From positions 62,868,001-62,932,000 of the forward strand of contig JBITNC010000001.1 of NCBI GenBank assembly GCA_050084985.1: DNA of 64,000 bases, in the 5' to 3' direction. The DNA is from Nageia nagi (taxonomy: Eukaryota; Pinophyta). The notes under the pieces are model-generated. The model did not search any database, was not told the DNA's origin, and worked only from the letters and a program-made list of their open reading frames with translations. Below, in pieces: positions 20,174 to 31,639 of the stretch; position 1 is the stretch's first letter, and every line of letters begins with the position of its first letter. Both the position numbers and the translations under genes were made by a program.

Positions 20174-21058
20174 CTAGCTAGTATGTATCTTTTCTAGCTT
20201 TAACTCTCCATCTTCCAACACTGATCGTATGAAATGGTACTTAAGTTGTATGTGTTTAGTCCTAGAATGAAATGCTGAGTTCTTTGCAAGATGAATGGCA
20301 CTTTGGCTATCATTGTATAGCATCCCCATATCATGATCCTTACCTAATTCACCCATAAACCTTTATAACCAAATCATTTCTTTACTAGCCTCTATAGCAG
20401 CAACATACTCTACTTCTATTGTTGAAAGTGCAACAACACTTTGGATTTTTAAAACCCAACTGATAGCTATTCCACCAATAGTAAATACATATCCTGTAGT
20501 GCTCCTCCTATTATCTCTATCACTTGCCATATTTGCATCAACATATCCCTGTAGGGAAATGTTTGAACCACCAAAGCATAATGCTTGATTTGTGGTACCT
20601 TTCAAATATCTGAGAATCCATTTCACTGCCATCCAATGTTCCTTTCCTGGATTGTTCATGTACCTGCTTACAACTCCCACTACATGTGCAATATCAAGCC
20701 TTGTGCAGACCATTGCATACATTAAGCTTCCAACTACTGATGCATATGGAACTTTAGACATATAATCCATGTCTTCTTGGGTCTTTGGGCACATTTCCTT
20801 ACTAAGTTTGAAATGACTAGCAAAAGGTGTACTAACTGGTTTTGCATTGTGCATATTAAATCTTTTCAATACCTTTTGTATGTACTCATTCTGAGAAAAT
20901 GTTAATTTGTGATTTTTCCTATCTCTAGTGATTCTCATACCAAGGATTTGTTTTGCAGCTCCCAAATCCTTCATTACAAATGAATTTGCCAATTTTCTTT
21001 TGAGCACATTTATTTCCTGCATGTTAGACCCTGCAACAAGCATGTCATCTACATACAA
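20174..21058 (-). pseudogene. Copia reverse transcriptase C-terminal part and RNase H
   Basis: A 231-codon open stretch starts with the polymerase active-site box YVDDM and continues through AKQILGMRI, VVGSLMYAMVCTRLDIA and RYLKGT, the standard end of copia reverse transcriptase. RNase H follows with GYVDANMASD (one acidic position, usually Asp, is Asn), RRSTTGYVF and ALSTIEVEYVA. A one-frame break near 20360 leads into a second piece with NDSQSAIHLAKN and SRTKHIQLKYHFIRS, the end of RNase H. Apart from the break and the altered acidic residue this is well preserved. The product would copy element RNA and degrade it. Confidence 0.88.
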
Positions 21059-21620
21059 TAATAATATAATATAGCTGCCATCATTTTACTTTTTCAAATA
21101 AACACAATGATCAGTGTGGCATCTAGTATAACCTTGTTCAAACATAAACTTGTCAAATTTTAGATACCACTACCTTGGAGCCTATTTTAAGCCATATAAG
21201 CTCTTCTTCAACTTGCACACTAGTTTCTCCTTCCCTTTCACCTCATATCCTTATGGCTATTGCATATATATCTCTTCCTCCAAATCCCCATGGAAAAAGG
21301 TTGTCTTTACATCTAACTGCTCAAGATGCAAATCTTCAGCTGCTACAAGACTAAAAATAGTTTTGATTGAAGTATTTTAACAACAAGAGAAAATATTTCA
21401 TCAAAATCAATACCTTTCTTCTGTGCAAACCCCTTCACCACAAGTCTAGCTTTGTACCTCTATTTTCCTCCATCTTCTTCCTTCAGCCTGTAAACCCATT
21501 TATTCTTCAGTGTAGTTTTTCCTTTTAGGTAACTTGACTAAGTACCAAGTCTGGTTATGCATTAAGGATTCCATCTCTTCTTCCATGGCTACCTCCCACT
21601 TCTTCCTGCTTTCAACCTGC
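21059..21620 (-). pseudogene. Copia reverse transcriptase N-terminal part
   Basis: The minus strand reads WYLVKLPKGK and KNKWVYRLK at about 21540-21490, then [20 protein letters not shown], then KLKKSLYGLK and WYLKFDKFM towards 21130. This is the fingers and palm part of copia reverse transcriptase, continuous with the active-site box downstream. Stops fall at positions where glutamine is expected, for example after YGLK. That fits C-to-T decay of CAA or CAG codons. Confidence 0.8.
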
Positions 21621-21876
21621 ATTACTTCTTCATAACATTCAAGTTCACCAGAATCAGTCAACAATAAATAATATAATGAAGGAGAGTATCATTCAGGGGG
21701 TCTACTTATCCTGGTAGATCTTCTAACACCACTTTCAGGTGTTTGGGGTGCTTGTTGCTGTTGTGGTGGTTGCTGCTGTTGTGGTTTTTGGTTATTATTA
21801 TTTTTAGGCACCTTTACTTTTTTAGTGATTTCATCAAGAATTGCATATTCCTTATTTTCTTTTTCTGTTTCTTTTC

Positions 21877-22230
21877 CTACAACTGATTCTTATACAAGAC
21901 CTTTTCATTGAATATTACATCTCTACTCCTAATGATTTTGTGATTTTTGTAATCATATAAGCGATAACCAAAATCATTAACACCATATCCAATAAAAGTA
22001 CATTTCTTTGACTTTGCCTCAAGCTTTGTTCTATTTTCTTTATCAATATGGACAAAGGCCTCACAACCAAAAGGCTTTAAAAAAGAGTAGTTTACCTTTT
22101 TACCTGTCCATGCTTCCTTTGGAACACCACCATACAAGGAACTTGAAGGCCCTTTGTTTATTAGATAAACAGCAGTATCTAAGCATCTACCCAAAACTGT
22201 AAAGGCAATCATGCATGCAATCTCATGCAC
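21877..22230 (-). pseudogene. Copia integrase C-terminal part
   Basis: This is a 117-codon open piece. AVYLINKGPSSSLYGGVPKE is followed by LKPFGCEAFVHI, then KCTFIGYG and IIRSRDVIFNE, the ordered landmarks of the end of a plant copia integrase. The frame differs from that of the catalytic core just upstream, which breaks the protein. Its role is binding DNA and the target during insertion. A Gln-rich and Pro-rich linker follows before reverse transcriptase. Confidence 0.85.
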
Positions 22231-22645
22231 CTTGCATGCTCCATGATTGTCCTATTCATCCTTTCTGACATGCCATTTTCTTGTGGTGTTCTTGGAACTA
22301 TCTTCTCTCTGTGAATTCCATGTTCTAAACAGTACCTATCAAACTCTTTGCTACAATATTCACCTCCATTGTTGATCTAAGACACTTCAATTTCTTTCTT
22401 GTCTCAATCTCAAGCAAAGCTTTCCATTTCTTGAAAGTATCAAATACATCAAATTTATTCTTAATACAATAAATCCAAGTTTTTCTAGTTGCATCATCAA
22501 TAAAGGTAACATAATAATGAGAGCCACCGAGAGATGATACCTGAGCAGGTCCCCATACATCTGTATGTACAAGCTCTAATTTTTGGCTCTTCTTTTCTTT
22601 CCCAACTCTAGAAATCTGAATCTCTTCTATTTTCCATAAATGCAA
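22231..22645 (-). pseudogene. Copia integrase catalytic core with frameshift
   Basis: The frame reads LVHTDVWGPA (first catalytic Asp present), then YYVTFIDDATRKTWIY. It goes out of frame right after KCLRS, just where the second catalytic Asp and GGEY should follow. The GGEY-like text is readable in the neighbouring frame, so one base was lost or gained there. Downstream text in that frame resembles CSKEFDRYC, as the family has. The strand-transfer enzyme would therefore be truncated. Confidence 0.88.
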
Positions 22646-22977
22646 TTCTCACAGAAATCCAAATCAACATTATTCAAACCTAGCAACAAATTTCTTGAGT
22701 GAAGAATCTTCATCCCCTTTTCACTCATATGTCTAAGCCTATGATGCCATAATGCTGCATCTGCTCCTTTGAAAGTTAAAGCATTAACAGAGTTAGAAAT
22801 ACCATTGCATAAATATAATGTACCAACCTTTTCACCTCTTGCTATTACCAGGGCTCCTTTGGTGACCTTCCAAGTTTTATCTGTGAAAGTTGTCACATAA
22901 CCTTCACTACCTAACTGCCCTATTGAAATTAGATTTTTCTTTAGATCTGAACATGCCTTGCCTCCTTTAGTAGCCAT
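22646..22977 (-). pseudogene. Copia pre-integrase zinc-binding region
   Basis: It reads SIGQLGSEGYVTTF early, then LWHHRLRHMSEKGMKIL, then DFCENCIYGK, giving the HHCC zinc-binding set in the normal spacing (one residue after HHRL is Arg where Gly is common). It overlaps the start of the integrase core by a few codons in another frame. The zinc domain helps the integrase to multimerise and to bind the cDNA ends. Confidence 0.85.
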
Positions 22978-23200
22978 TGGTTTCCATTCTATTGTTTTAC
23001 AAGAACCTTACCCATTCCAACAATTTTACAGGGTTTATCATCACCCAAATGAACTTGTCCAAAATCTCCTTGAACATAGTCATGAAAATATTTCTTATCA
23101 GGTGTGGCATGGAATGAGGCCCCTAAATCTACCACCTAGGAATCATTAATATTTTTGAAAGAAAGAATCAAATCCATCTTGTAACACCTCACCTGTCACA
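22978..23200 (-). pseudogene. Copia protease remnant
   Basis: The minus strand reads VVDLGASFHATPDKKYFHDY at about 23140-23080 and then VHLGDDKPCKIVGMGKV. The active-site triad is DLG instead of DSG, so the catalytic Asp is kept but the next residue is altered. A stop follows before the pre-integrase region. This protease would cut the polyprotein. Confidence 0.8.
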
Positions 23201-24030
23201 TTTGCTTCATGATTGTTTTCTTACTGTGCATCTCCTTCTTTTCCCTTCGAGATCTACAGTCTCTCTTTAGGTGTCCTTTCTTTCTGCATTTCTAGCACTC
23301 TATCCCTGATCTGGACTTGGATCTGCCTTTCCTTGATTTACTGTGATATCTTGAACTCTTTCCTTTTTCCATTTTTCTTCCCCTAGAATTTACACTCAAA
23401 GCATTTTCTGATGTCTCATTAGAGCTTTTCTATCGCATTTCCTCGCTAAGGATAGCACCAACAACATCATCAAACTTTAAAGTACTAGATCTAGACATAG
23501 AGTTACTAATGGCCATTACTAAACCATTCCAACTTTCTGGTAATGAGCACAAGAATAACAAAGGTCTAACTTCATCATCAAAGTTTACCTCTACAGAATT
23601 TAACTAACTTGTAAGAGTATTAAAATCTTTAAATGATATGTAACAGATCCACCTTCTGACATCTTCATATTAAATAATTGTTTCATAAGAAATACCTTGT
23701 TTGAGGCGATGGTTTTTCATATAGTTTCAACAACATCTAAAATAAACCCTCTATCATTATTTCCTTCAAAATGTTGAAGGCGACTGATGCAGTGAGGCTC
23801 AACTGTATTGTTCTGAGTGCCTTTCTATCAAGAAGGTTCCAATCTTCATCTATCATATCTATCGGTTTATTTGTTTTTCTACCCAATGGTAGGTACAGAT
23901 CTTTTTGATATAGATAATCTTCCATCTGCATCTTCCATAGTGAGAAGTTTTGGTCGTTAAATTTCTCAACCCTAAACTTACCATCTTCTCCATTGCTCCC
24001 ACTCGAACAAGGAATCCTTCTTTCTTGCGA
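23201..24030 (-). pseudogene. Copia Gag remnant with zinc knuckle
   Basis: The N-terminal part is clear: FRVEKFNDQNFSLWKMQMED, then LYLPLGRKTNKP, EDWNLLDRKALRTIQLSLT and VAFNILKE (23737-23960). This is the capsid pattern of plant copia Gag. The C-terminal zinc knuckle is at 23256-23297 and reads C-stop-K-C-RKKG-H-LKRD-C, with a stop inside the first Cys loop. Several other stops occur between. The start codon region lies near 24030, just inside the primer site. Confidence 0.85.
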
Positions 24031-24053
24031 GTTTATCAGCCAAATAGACCTTC

Positions 24054-24066
24054 GGCTCTGATACTA
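24054..24066 (-). promoter_or_regulatory. Primer-binding site of the second copia element
   Basis: The minus strand reads TAGTATCAGAGCC two bases inside the right LTR. It differs from the initiator-Met site by one G-to-A change. Confidence 0.85.
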
Positions 24067-24068
24067 GT

Positions 24069-24529
24069 TGTTATAAAATTATATATTACGGAGCAATGGA
24101 ACACATAAAATATTGCAAAAAATATAAACATAGAAAATGCATAAACAAGAGGACATAGATATACGTGGTTCACCCAGTTTGGGCTACATCCACACCAAAC
24201 AGCCAGTCCTTCCTTTCTATTATCCAACAAAATGAAGAGATACAACCTACAATAGATCTACTATAATATCCTCTATTTTCTCTCACATCTCATGTCTCTG
24301 TTTCTCACTCACCAATCATGTCTATTACAATGTCCTTATACAAAGAGAGGAGTTACCATTTAGGGCAAAAAGAAACCCTAAACTAAACATAAGTTCTATC
24401 GTTAGATCATCCGCCTAATGAATGGCCCAAATTGATTAGAAATTACTATACTTTTACAAGACAATTTTACATCTGGGGTATACATTTGGCTGAAACAAAG
24501 AACTTCTGAGCAATCATGCTCCACACACA
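24069..24529 (-). repeat. LTR (5' LTR of the second copia element)
   Basis: This is the partner of 19534-19994, with identical ends. Confidence 0.93.
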
Positions 24530-25603
24530 ACAAAAACCTCATTTTTTTAAGGGTGACTAAGTATTCATGATCAACTCCATTTATTTTTTTGGAAAATATA
24601 AGCTTTAATAGGGTATATAAATAAACACTCATAAATTCAAGATCTTATATTCATATAGTATTCATAATGTGTGGATAATATAAAACTTTAAAAGTTAATT
24701 TTATATTAACATCACCTATGCACTAAGAATAACTAACATGCTTAATCATTTCTTATAATGTAAGAGAACATAAGATATTCTTTTCATAGAATTTATCAAA
24801 TGCTTATAAGATGCATGATGCAAATACAATTTCATAGTCTACAATGATTGCAAGATACATATAAAATGGTTTTTTTTAATAAATGTAGAAAAATACAAGG
24901 TACATATATAAATGTAGATTATAGGAGAATACAAGGTCATAGTCTATAAAAGAATACTAGCTCATGGAATGAAAAATAATACAAGCTTATATATTAAAGC
25001 ACCATGTTTCCCCTCATATGACATCACTTGCACTTTGTACTTCATAAGTATCTTTAACTTTCACTCTTTTTCAACCTATGTTTAGTGTAAATATTTATAG
25101 AGATTGATTTATTATGTGCTCTTTTTTACCCAATCATTTTCCTTTAAACCTTATTTATTTCAAATATTAAAAGAACATGGGTGGATAGCACTACATTAAC
25201 TTTATTCTTATATTCATTTAAGATACATTGCATTTGGTTTTATTTTTTCTTCACTCTCTTCTTCAATTTTTGTTGCATCTACATTATACAAGGCATCACT
25301 AATCTTTTCATATTCCATTTGATACTTTTTTTATTTTTACATTCAGTGCATACATAGAAACACAAACAATCTTATTCTTCAAAATTTAAATATGAACACT
25401 AATATCAATGTAACTGTTGAGACTTTTTCTTATACAAAGTCCACCCATTAATGTAATATATTCTTGAATATCCTTTCAACTAACCATGTATGTATCTATA
25501 ATAATTTCCTCATATAATTATGTATGATCACTATATTCATTTATTCTTTATTTACTTCTTATTACAACTCCATCTTATTGAATGTAACTAATGCATACCC
25601 TAC
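24530..25603. other. AT-rich DNA; one dispersed motif at 24808-24860
   Basis: No gene is supported. A stretch AAGATGCATGATG, then CAAATACAATTTCATAG, then ACAATG resembles motifs at 892, 1030, 1509 and 60755 in the CACTA-like relics, so part of this region may be another relic of the same family. Confidence 0.4.
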
Positions 25604-25885
25604 TGTTGGAAGTATTTCTAACATAATTCCTAAGTCCTAAGTTATTAGGATTAATTAATTAGGACTAAAGTATTTTCCTAAGTATCTAGGTCTTAGTATT
25701 TATTAGTTTATTGTTATAACAAGTAATTTGTCATGTAGTGATCTAAGGGTGATACATATAGTGTGAGTTTTTTTATGGTCATGAGAATATTATTCTCAAC
25801 TTCTTATCTTGTCTTGTAATGGCTTTCTTAAGCCTATATATGTAACTCATTTTGATGAATAATATAGAACATTTTGGTTCTCTCA
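25604..25885 (+). repeat. Short LTR of a copia or TRIM-like element (282 bp)
   Basis: It starts TGTTGGAAGT and ends TCTCTCA, and it is followed after two bases by a perfect primer site. No obvious full second copy is seen. Only fragments around 'AACAAGTAATTTG' and 'GTAGTGATCTA' recur at 26258-26360, so the element is truncated or its other LTR has decayed. Confidence 0.7.
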
Positions 25886-25887
25886 AA

Positions 25888-25900
25888 TGGTATCAGAGCT
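25888..25900 (+). promoter_or_regulatory. Primer-binding site (initiator-Met tRNA)
   Basis: TGGTATCAGAGCT lies two bases after the LTR end. Confidence 0.85.
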
Positions 25901-26360
25901 GAATCAATCATAGGGTTAGAGTGGGTGAAGTCTTGAAGGATCTTATCAAGCTCCTCAAGGACTATCATCAGAATTATTGAGCTTGTGGATGCATTGCAAA
26001 GAATTTATCAAATTCTTGCAAGTGTGAGATCTAAAGCCTCTGGAAAAATTCTTATTTCTATGGAAGCAAAGAGCTACCTTAGTGTTGTGACATTCCATAC
26101 CAGTCCATGTATGGAAGGAGTCTGTGCAATATAAAAGGAGGTGTTATGATTGTAGCAACCCATGAGAAGAAAAGGTGTGAGAATCCATGAAGAAGGCCAT
26201 GAATTGGAAAAGTGTGGAGGTAAGAAGAAGCTATGGAGTCATTTGGAAATGGGTTAACAAGTAATTTGAGCTACATGACAAATTAAAGTGATTAATCATT
26301 ATTTTATACCATTTTTCACGTAGTGATCTATGGGTTAACAAGTAATTTGAGCTACATGGG
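25901..26360 (+). mobile_element. Short internal remnant after the 25604 LTR
   Basis: About 350 bp after the primer site carry no recognisable coding domain. A purine-rich stretch lies near 26205-26235. A 27-base sequence beginning GGGTTAACAAGTAATTTGAG occurs twice, at 26251-26277 and 26332-26358. The short internal part would suit a TRIM-type element, but the missing second LTR leaves this open. Confidence 0.45.
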
Positions 26361-28677
26361 TGATTAGAAATTATCATATTTACCATGTTAACCCATTTAA
26401 GCTATTGATTTTTTTATCTATCCATTTTTGCACACTATCATACCATTATATATGAGCTCTTTGATTTTCCTTTTCTAATTGAAGAAATTGGTTATGAAGT
26501 GATAATATAATTTATGATAGCTACAAATTAAATTCTCTTTATACCACTTTATCATTTATTCCATCACATCATATTATCTCTCATCAAATCTTTTAATAAG
26601 ATCTCATTCAAGTAAATATTCAAATATTTTGTTTGGATGACTTGTAAGAGGATATCTATTTTATTATGTTATTGAACCTCTTTCATTTTATTTTTCCTTT
26701 CCTTGGTCTTTCTCTTCATTTTTATAGCTTGGTTATATAGCATTAACTTTAGTATCCTCATTTATTTAATATGGCTCCTTAGTATTATCCTTTGTATTGG
26801 AGGATATATACTTCATTTGACTGACCTTCATTATGTATTTTTCTTTTTCACTTAAAGTATGTACCATATCTAGGAAATAGATTTGACATAATCAATTATA
26901 TGAAAATCAAATATGTAAACATACATACATATCCAAGATGTGTTATCAACACCAATAACCTCATCAAGCAATAGTGAAAGTTTTGTCTAAGATCATCAAT
27001 TTCTACAAAGCCAAATATTTTGATATCTTATAGCCATTTCTATCTAACCAATAAGCACATTGAAGGTTTTAAACATTTGTATGTACAAATAAGGTCTTGT
27101 AATCAATAAAATTAATCATAGGTTTACCCTTGCTAAAATTATAAATATAATAGGAAACTATAAGGTCATAGAAACTAAAATGGTATTTCATTATTTTTCA
27201 AATTATGTAGTTAGGGTTCCACCTATCTCTTCAAGGGATTTTTATAACTTTTTCATTATTTTTATCATTTTTTAATCAAATTATTTTATCAAGTATTTAT
27301 AATGGATCAATCGAGTGTTTGTAATGGATCACTCGAGTATCTCAAGAGATAAATTGATTATTTCATAGAGCAATCAAATATCTTAGGGAGCACTCAAGCG
27401 ATGGGCATCTTTCATAGCCATATTTTTTTCCTTGGATGATCTAGTACTTCGTGGTGACTTGCTTGAGCAAAATAAAAAATTATAATATGCATCAAAGATA
27501 TAAAATTTTGGCTAACCAATTAATAATTTTAGGCTATCAGGGCCTTGGTTGATGGTCCGTAGTTGATAGGCCCAAAAATGGCAAATTAAAAAATTAAAAT
27601 CCTTAAAAATCATAATTTTCTTATAAATTACCACTATTCATTTCCTGTTTAATGAAGTTCTTTTCTATTTATTGTTTATGAGGTAAATAACCATAAAAAT
27701 TTAGTATTATTAGTAAAAACATAAAATCAAATAAGGGATGCCTTCATCAATGATTCTTGAAATAATGATAGTAATTAATATGGAAAATACTCTTATACTA
27801 TAGGGGATGATATAATGAAGTAGTATAGTGCACTCAACCTATAGTGGATATGTCACTGCTTACAATAATCAACTATGTTATTGAAACATTTATTTCTAAA
27901 TTCTTGTAATATCAAACCATACCATAAAAAGAACTCCAAGATCATAGGACTATAAAAAAAGGATTTGTTATATTTCATTATAACCTATCTTAATGCATTA
28001 ATTTTTTTGTATTAATTACAATAACAAATATAATATCTCAATAGGACCATCAAATAAATAACTTTACCCATTTACTTCACATTTTCACAAGGATATAATT
28101 CATAAACATTAAAACACTCATAATGAGTATGATGTTATAAACTTTAATTTTTATTGAATTGTAATTAAAAATATCTACTCTAAGTGTCTTCAATTATTCA
28201 AAGTATAATAGATATCTGAGATGTTTGTATTTATTATCAATTAAATTAGTAAGTTTAACAAACAAACCTTAATTTATGTTGGATTACATTTCATACTCCT
28301 CTTAGACCTACTAGCATATAAGTAAGTTTAAAATTCCAAATAAGAAATTAATCATTATTTGATGCAATGTTGCTTGTTATGTTAATTTAAATTATTCATT
28401 AAAAGTATTTAGTTAACCAAATATTAAGGTTATTGAAAAATTCTTTTATATAAAGGTATATCCAACCTTTTAACTTAATGATTAGTAGTTTGGATTAAGT
28501 TTACAATACATGATATTTTAGTATCATAGTTTAGATTTCAATTCATCAAAAATTGTTATACATTTGTATGAGTATAAAATTTTTATGATAAAATACTAAA
28601 ATAAATTTTTTATGTGCCCTTGATAGTTTTTGGATCTAAGTTGATGCAACATATTCATAATACATTACTTTCCCCTT

Positions 28678-28679
<2 letters not shown>
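26361..28679. other. AT-rich DNA without a supported feature
   Basis: All frames are stop-rich and I recognise no terminal repeat or domain. Confidence 0.5.
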
Positions 28680-28758
<79 letters not shown>

Positions 28759-28861
28759 ATGTATGTATGTATGTATGTATGTATGTATGTATATGTATGT
28801 ATATGTATGTACATATGTATGTATGTATAGATAGATAGATATATATAGATATATGTGTGTG

Positions 28862-28926
<65 letters not shown>
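28680..28926. repeat. Compound microsatellite (TA)n-(TATG)n-(GATA)n-(TG)n
   Basis: About 70 bases of TA are followed by TATG and related units, a short GATA run and about 65 bases of TG. Long Tyr/Ile and Cys/Val open frames across it are artefacts of the repeat. Confidence 0.97.
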
Positions 28927-28927
<1 letters not shown>

Positions 28928-31386
28928 TGTATGGCTATTACTCTTCTTATTACTATATTGAAAATGAAAGAGGTACTTTTTTTAGAAAAGGGATTTTCAA
29001 TATTATTTTATTATGATGACATAGAAAATTGGATTGGGAATTTCATTTATTACCTACAATAAATGTAGACATATTGTATGTAATAGAGAGCCTTTCCATG
29101 GAATAATTGATAAAAGAAAACTGGAATGGTCAAATTTTCTCCACATTTTTTGAATTGTATTGTTTTAGTGATTGAGAACCTATTAGTAGTTGGTGCTTCA
29201 ATTGATACCATAAGTTATGGGAATTACTTGAATGAGGTTTTCCAAAACTTCAATACAAATACATACTAAGAAAAAAATTTATGAATATCTATAATAGATT
29301 GTAGTGAGGTAAGATGCAAATGCATGTAATAGATTCTATGAGTACCATCCTTTAGTATCATATGGGAAAGGATATTTTCTTCATATAGAAGGGAATGTAG
29401 AGAAAGAAATATATCATTATAATATTTTATCCCTACAAAATTTATCTTCAATTATTCCTCTACCATGGAATGATACCAGTTTTAGGAATTTAAACATTTA
29501 GCATGCAAAAATTATAAATTTTATCATATTATAATACTTCCAAAGTTTATCTCTCAAAACTAAAAATTCTAGCAAAGAATGATATCATTATAATACTCTA
29601 TGCCTATAGAATTTGCCTCTCCTTGTTCCTCTTCTTGTAGAATGATATAATTTTGAGGAATTTCAAAGTTTAGCACATAAATATTACAAAGTTTAATACA
29701 TAAAACCTAAGAATCTAAGAATGCAAATCTTTCAAAGTTTAACATCCAATACTTACAAAGATTAAAACTAAAACTATAATAAGTTTTATACGAAACATGG
29801 AATAATATGTAAGTTTAATAATATGCTTGATATATATATTATTTATCTAATCTTAATTCAACTATGTGAAGAGAAATGTATATATGTTTACATAGCCTCT
29901 TATATCATAACTTTGAGAGACGATTTACTTTGAAGGATCTAATTTTATAATTTTGATGTGATCAAGAATGTATCTCTAGAAAACATATAAGAATGTGATT
30001 ATATGACATAATAATTGTGTTTAGTTATAAAGAATAATAGAGCTAAGGAAGATAAATTATAAATAATAATTAATTTTATATGCAAATAAACCTCAAAAGA
30101 TATGCTTTATGCCATATCTAATAATTATATATCAATTCCTTATTTTACATGGCCTTGCATTTGGCTTGAATAGGTATTTACTCAATTGTTTTCAATTCAT
30201 TCTAAGAAAATTGATTTTATTAATATATTGTCATATGATTTTAAACATGTGAATATGGTTGTGTATGTTTAGAGTTTAGTTGTGAAAGAAATACAAAGGT
30301 TAACATTTTATCTAAAATAATAATTCTTATCTTTTATTACTTTATTACTTATATAGTTCTCACTACACTTTATGTCTCACTTTTCTTAATATAATATGTT
30401 CAATACATAAGGATAGGTTAATATAAATATAATATCTACTATTATTAGTAATTGATGTTCTTCCTCACTAGTCATTTTTGAACTAAAAATTATTATATTC
30501 ACTAGTTTTTTATGTATTATTTTTTTTTCAAAAATAAATATATTTATTGCATGTTATGCATGTTATTATTTGTTATTGTGGCTTAACATTGATTATCAAC
30601 ATATATTTAAAATGCATTGAGTTTCTATCCCCATAAGAACTACATTTAAGTGAGAATTTTTTAGTTTTAATTTTTGTTCTTTATAATAAGAGTTAATTTT
30701 ATGCTTTTAAGAATTCAACAAAATTAGCTTTAATTGGTGTCAACAAAGCATGTACTAAACATAAAATTAAGCTCTTTTGTATGTTTCCTTTCTCCAACAA
30801 GTCTTGTACCCATACATTGTATTCAAGTTCCTACATTATTTTACCCTTGGATTAAATTTTTAATTATATATTTTAATAGGTTAATTTCTAAAACTTTAAC
30901 TTTTCTTGTGAAAAGGTAATAAAAGATTGACTATCCTTATGTTTGTACCTTATATACTTTATAAAATTTAGTATTATACCCATTGACTAAAACTAGTTAA
31001 GAGATAGATGCAATATATAATTATACTTCTTTAATCCAATTACAATAAGTATTAAATGTTGATTATGTTCAACATTGTTTTCTATTTTATTAGATCATTT
31101 ATTTTAATGTTAATATCACTATATTTTTCTTTCTAATAGAAGATGGGTTATAAACTTATATATGATGATCACAACATCAAATATCTAACTTATTTTAATA
31201 AAATACTTAATGCTCTTAAAATGATTTTAGTAAGTAAAAATATAATTAATTAGCTATGATATTGTAATTAATTATATAAATAATAATCTATAAATTAATA
31301 TCTCTATAAGATGAAATAGCTCATATTTCTTTGCCTTTCACTATTAATATCAATAATATTGAGTTAATTTTGAAAAGGATAAAACA
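28927..31386. other. AT-rich DNA without a supported gene
   Basis: No domain is recognised. The only structure seen is the local duplication at 29410-29760. Confidence 0.5.
29410..29760. repeat. Local tandem duplication (~170-bp unit, two copies)
   Basis: Both units begin 'ATATCATTATAATA-T-TAT-CCTA', continue through a 'TTCCTCT' and 'GGAATGATA' block, and end with 'AAAGTTTA' text. The copies start near 29410 and 29580. Confidence 0.6.
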
Positions 31387-31639
31387 TTGGATGAGTCAGT
31401 TTGGAACATGCCAAATTTAAATTAGGGTACCATATTATGGTTTGAGAAATTCAAGGAAATCTTTTCTTAAATGTTTCCCTATTCAATTGATAACTTAACA
31501 ACACATTGACATTAACCCTAGATCATTTTGAATTAATGTTGAGCATTAATGGCTACCTACTTTCTTGGGAGCTATGTCTAGAAGATGTATAAGCTTTAAA
31601 AAAAATTTAGATTATGTACACTATACAGTCTATGGTGGG

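Larger units (their letters stand above)
19534..24529 (-). mobile_element. Second Ty1/copia element, minus strand, complete but inactive
   Basis: Two 461-bp LTRs enclose about 4.1 kb with the copia order on the minus strand: gag, protease, pre-integrase, integrase, reverse transcriptase and RNase H. The PBS matches an initiator-Met site except for one base, and a purine-rich stretch lies at the far LTR. My hand count gives about 27 differences between the LTRs (about 94% identity), almost all of them transitions, so it is younger than the split copia but much older than the chromovirus. Stops and a one-base frameshift in integrase disable it. A clean target-site duplication is not visible. 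Confidence 0.92.

Noticed and set aside
19529-24534. Target-site duplication for the second copia element
   Set aside because: The flanks AAAAT and ACAAA do not match well enough to claim.
28614-29062. Long open frames rich in Tyr/Ile and Cys/Val
   Set aside because: They are translations of the TA and TG microsatellite tracts.
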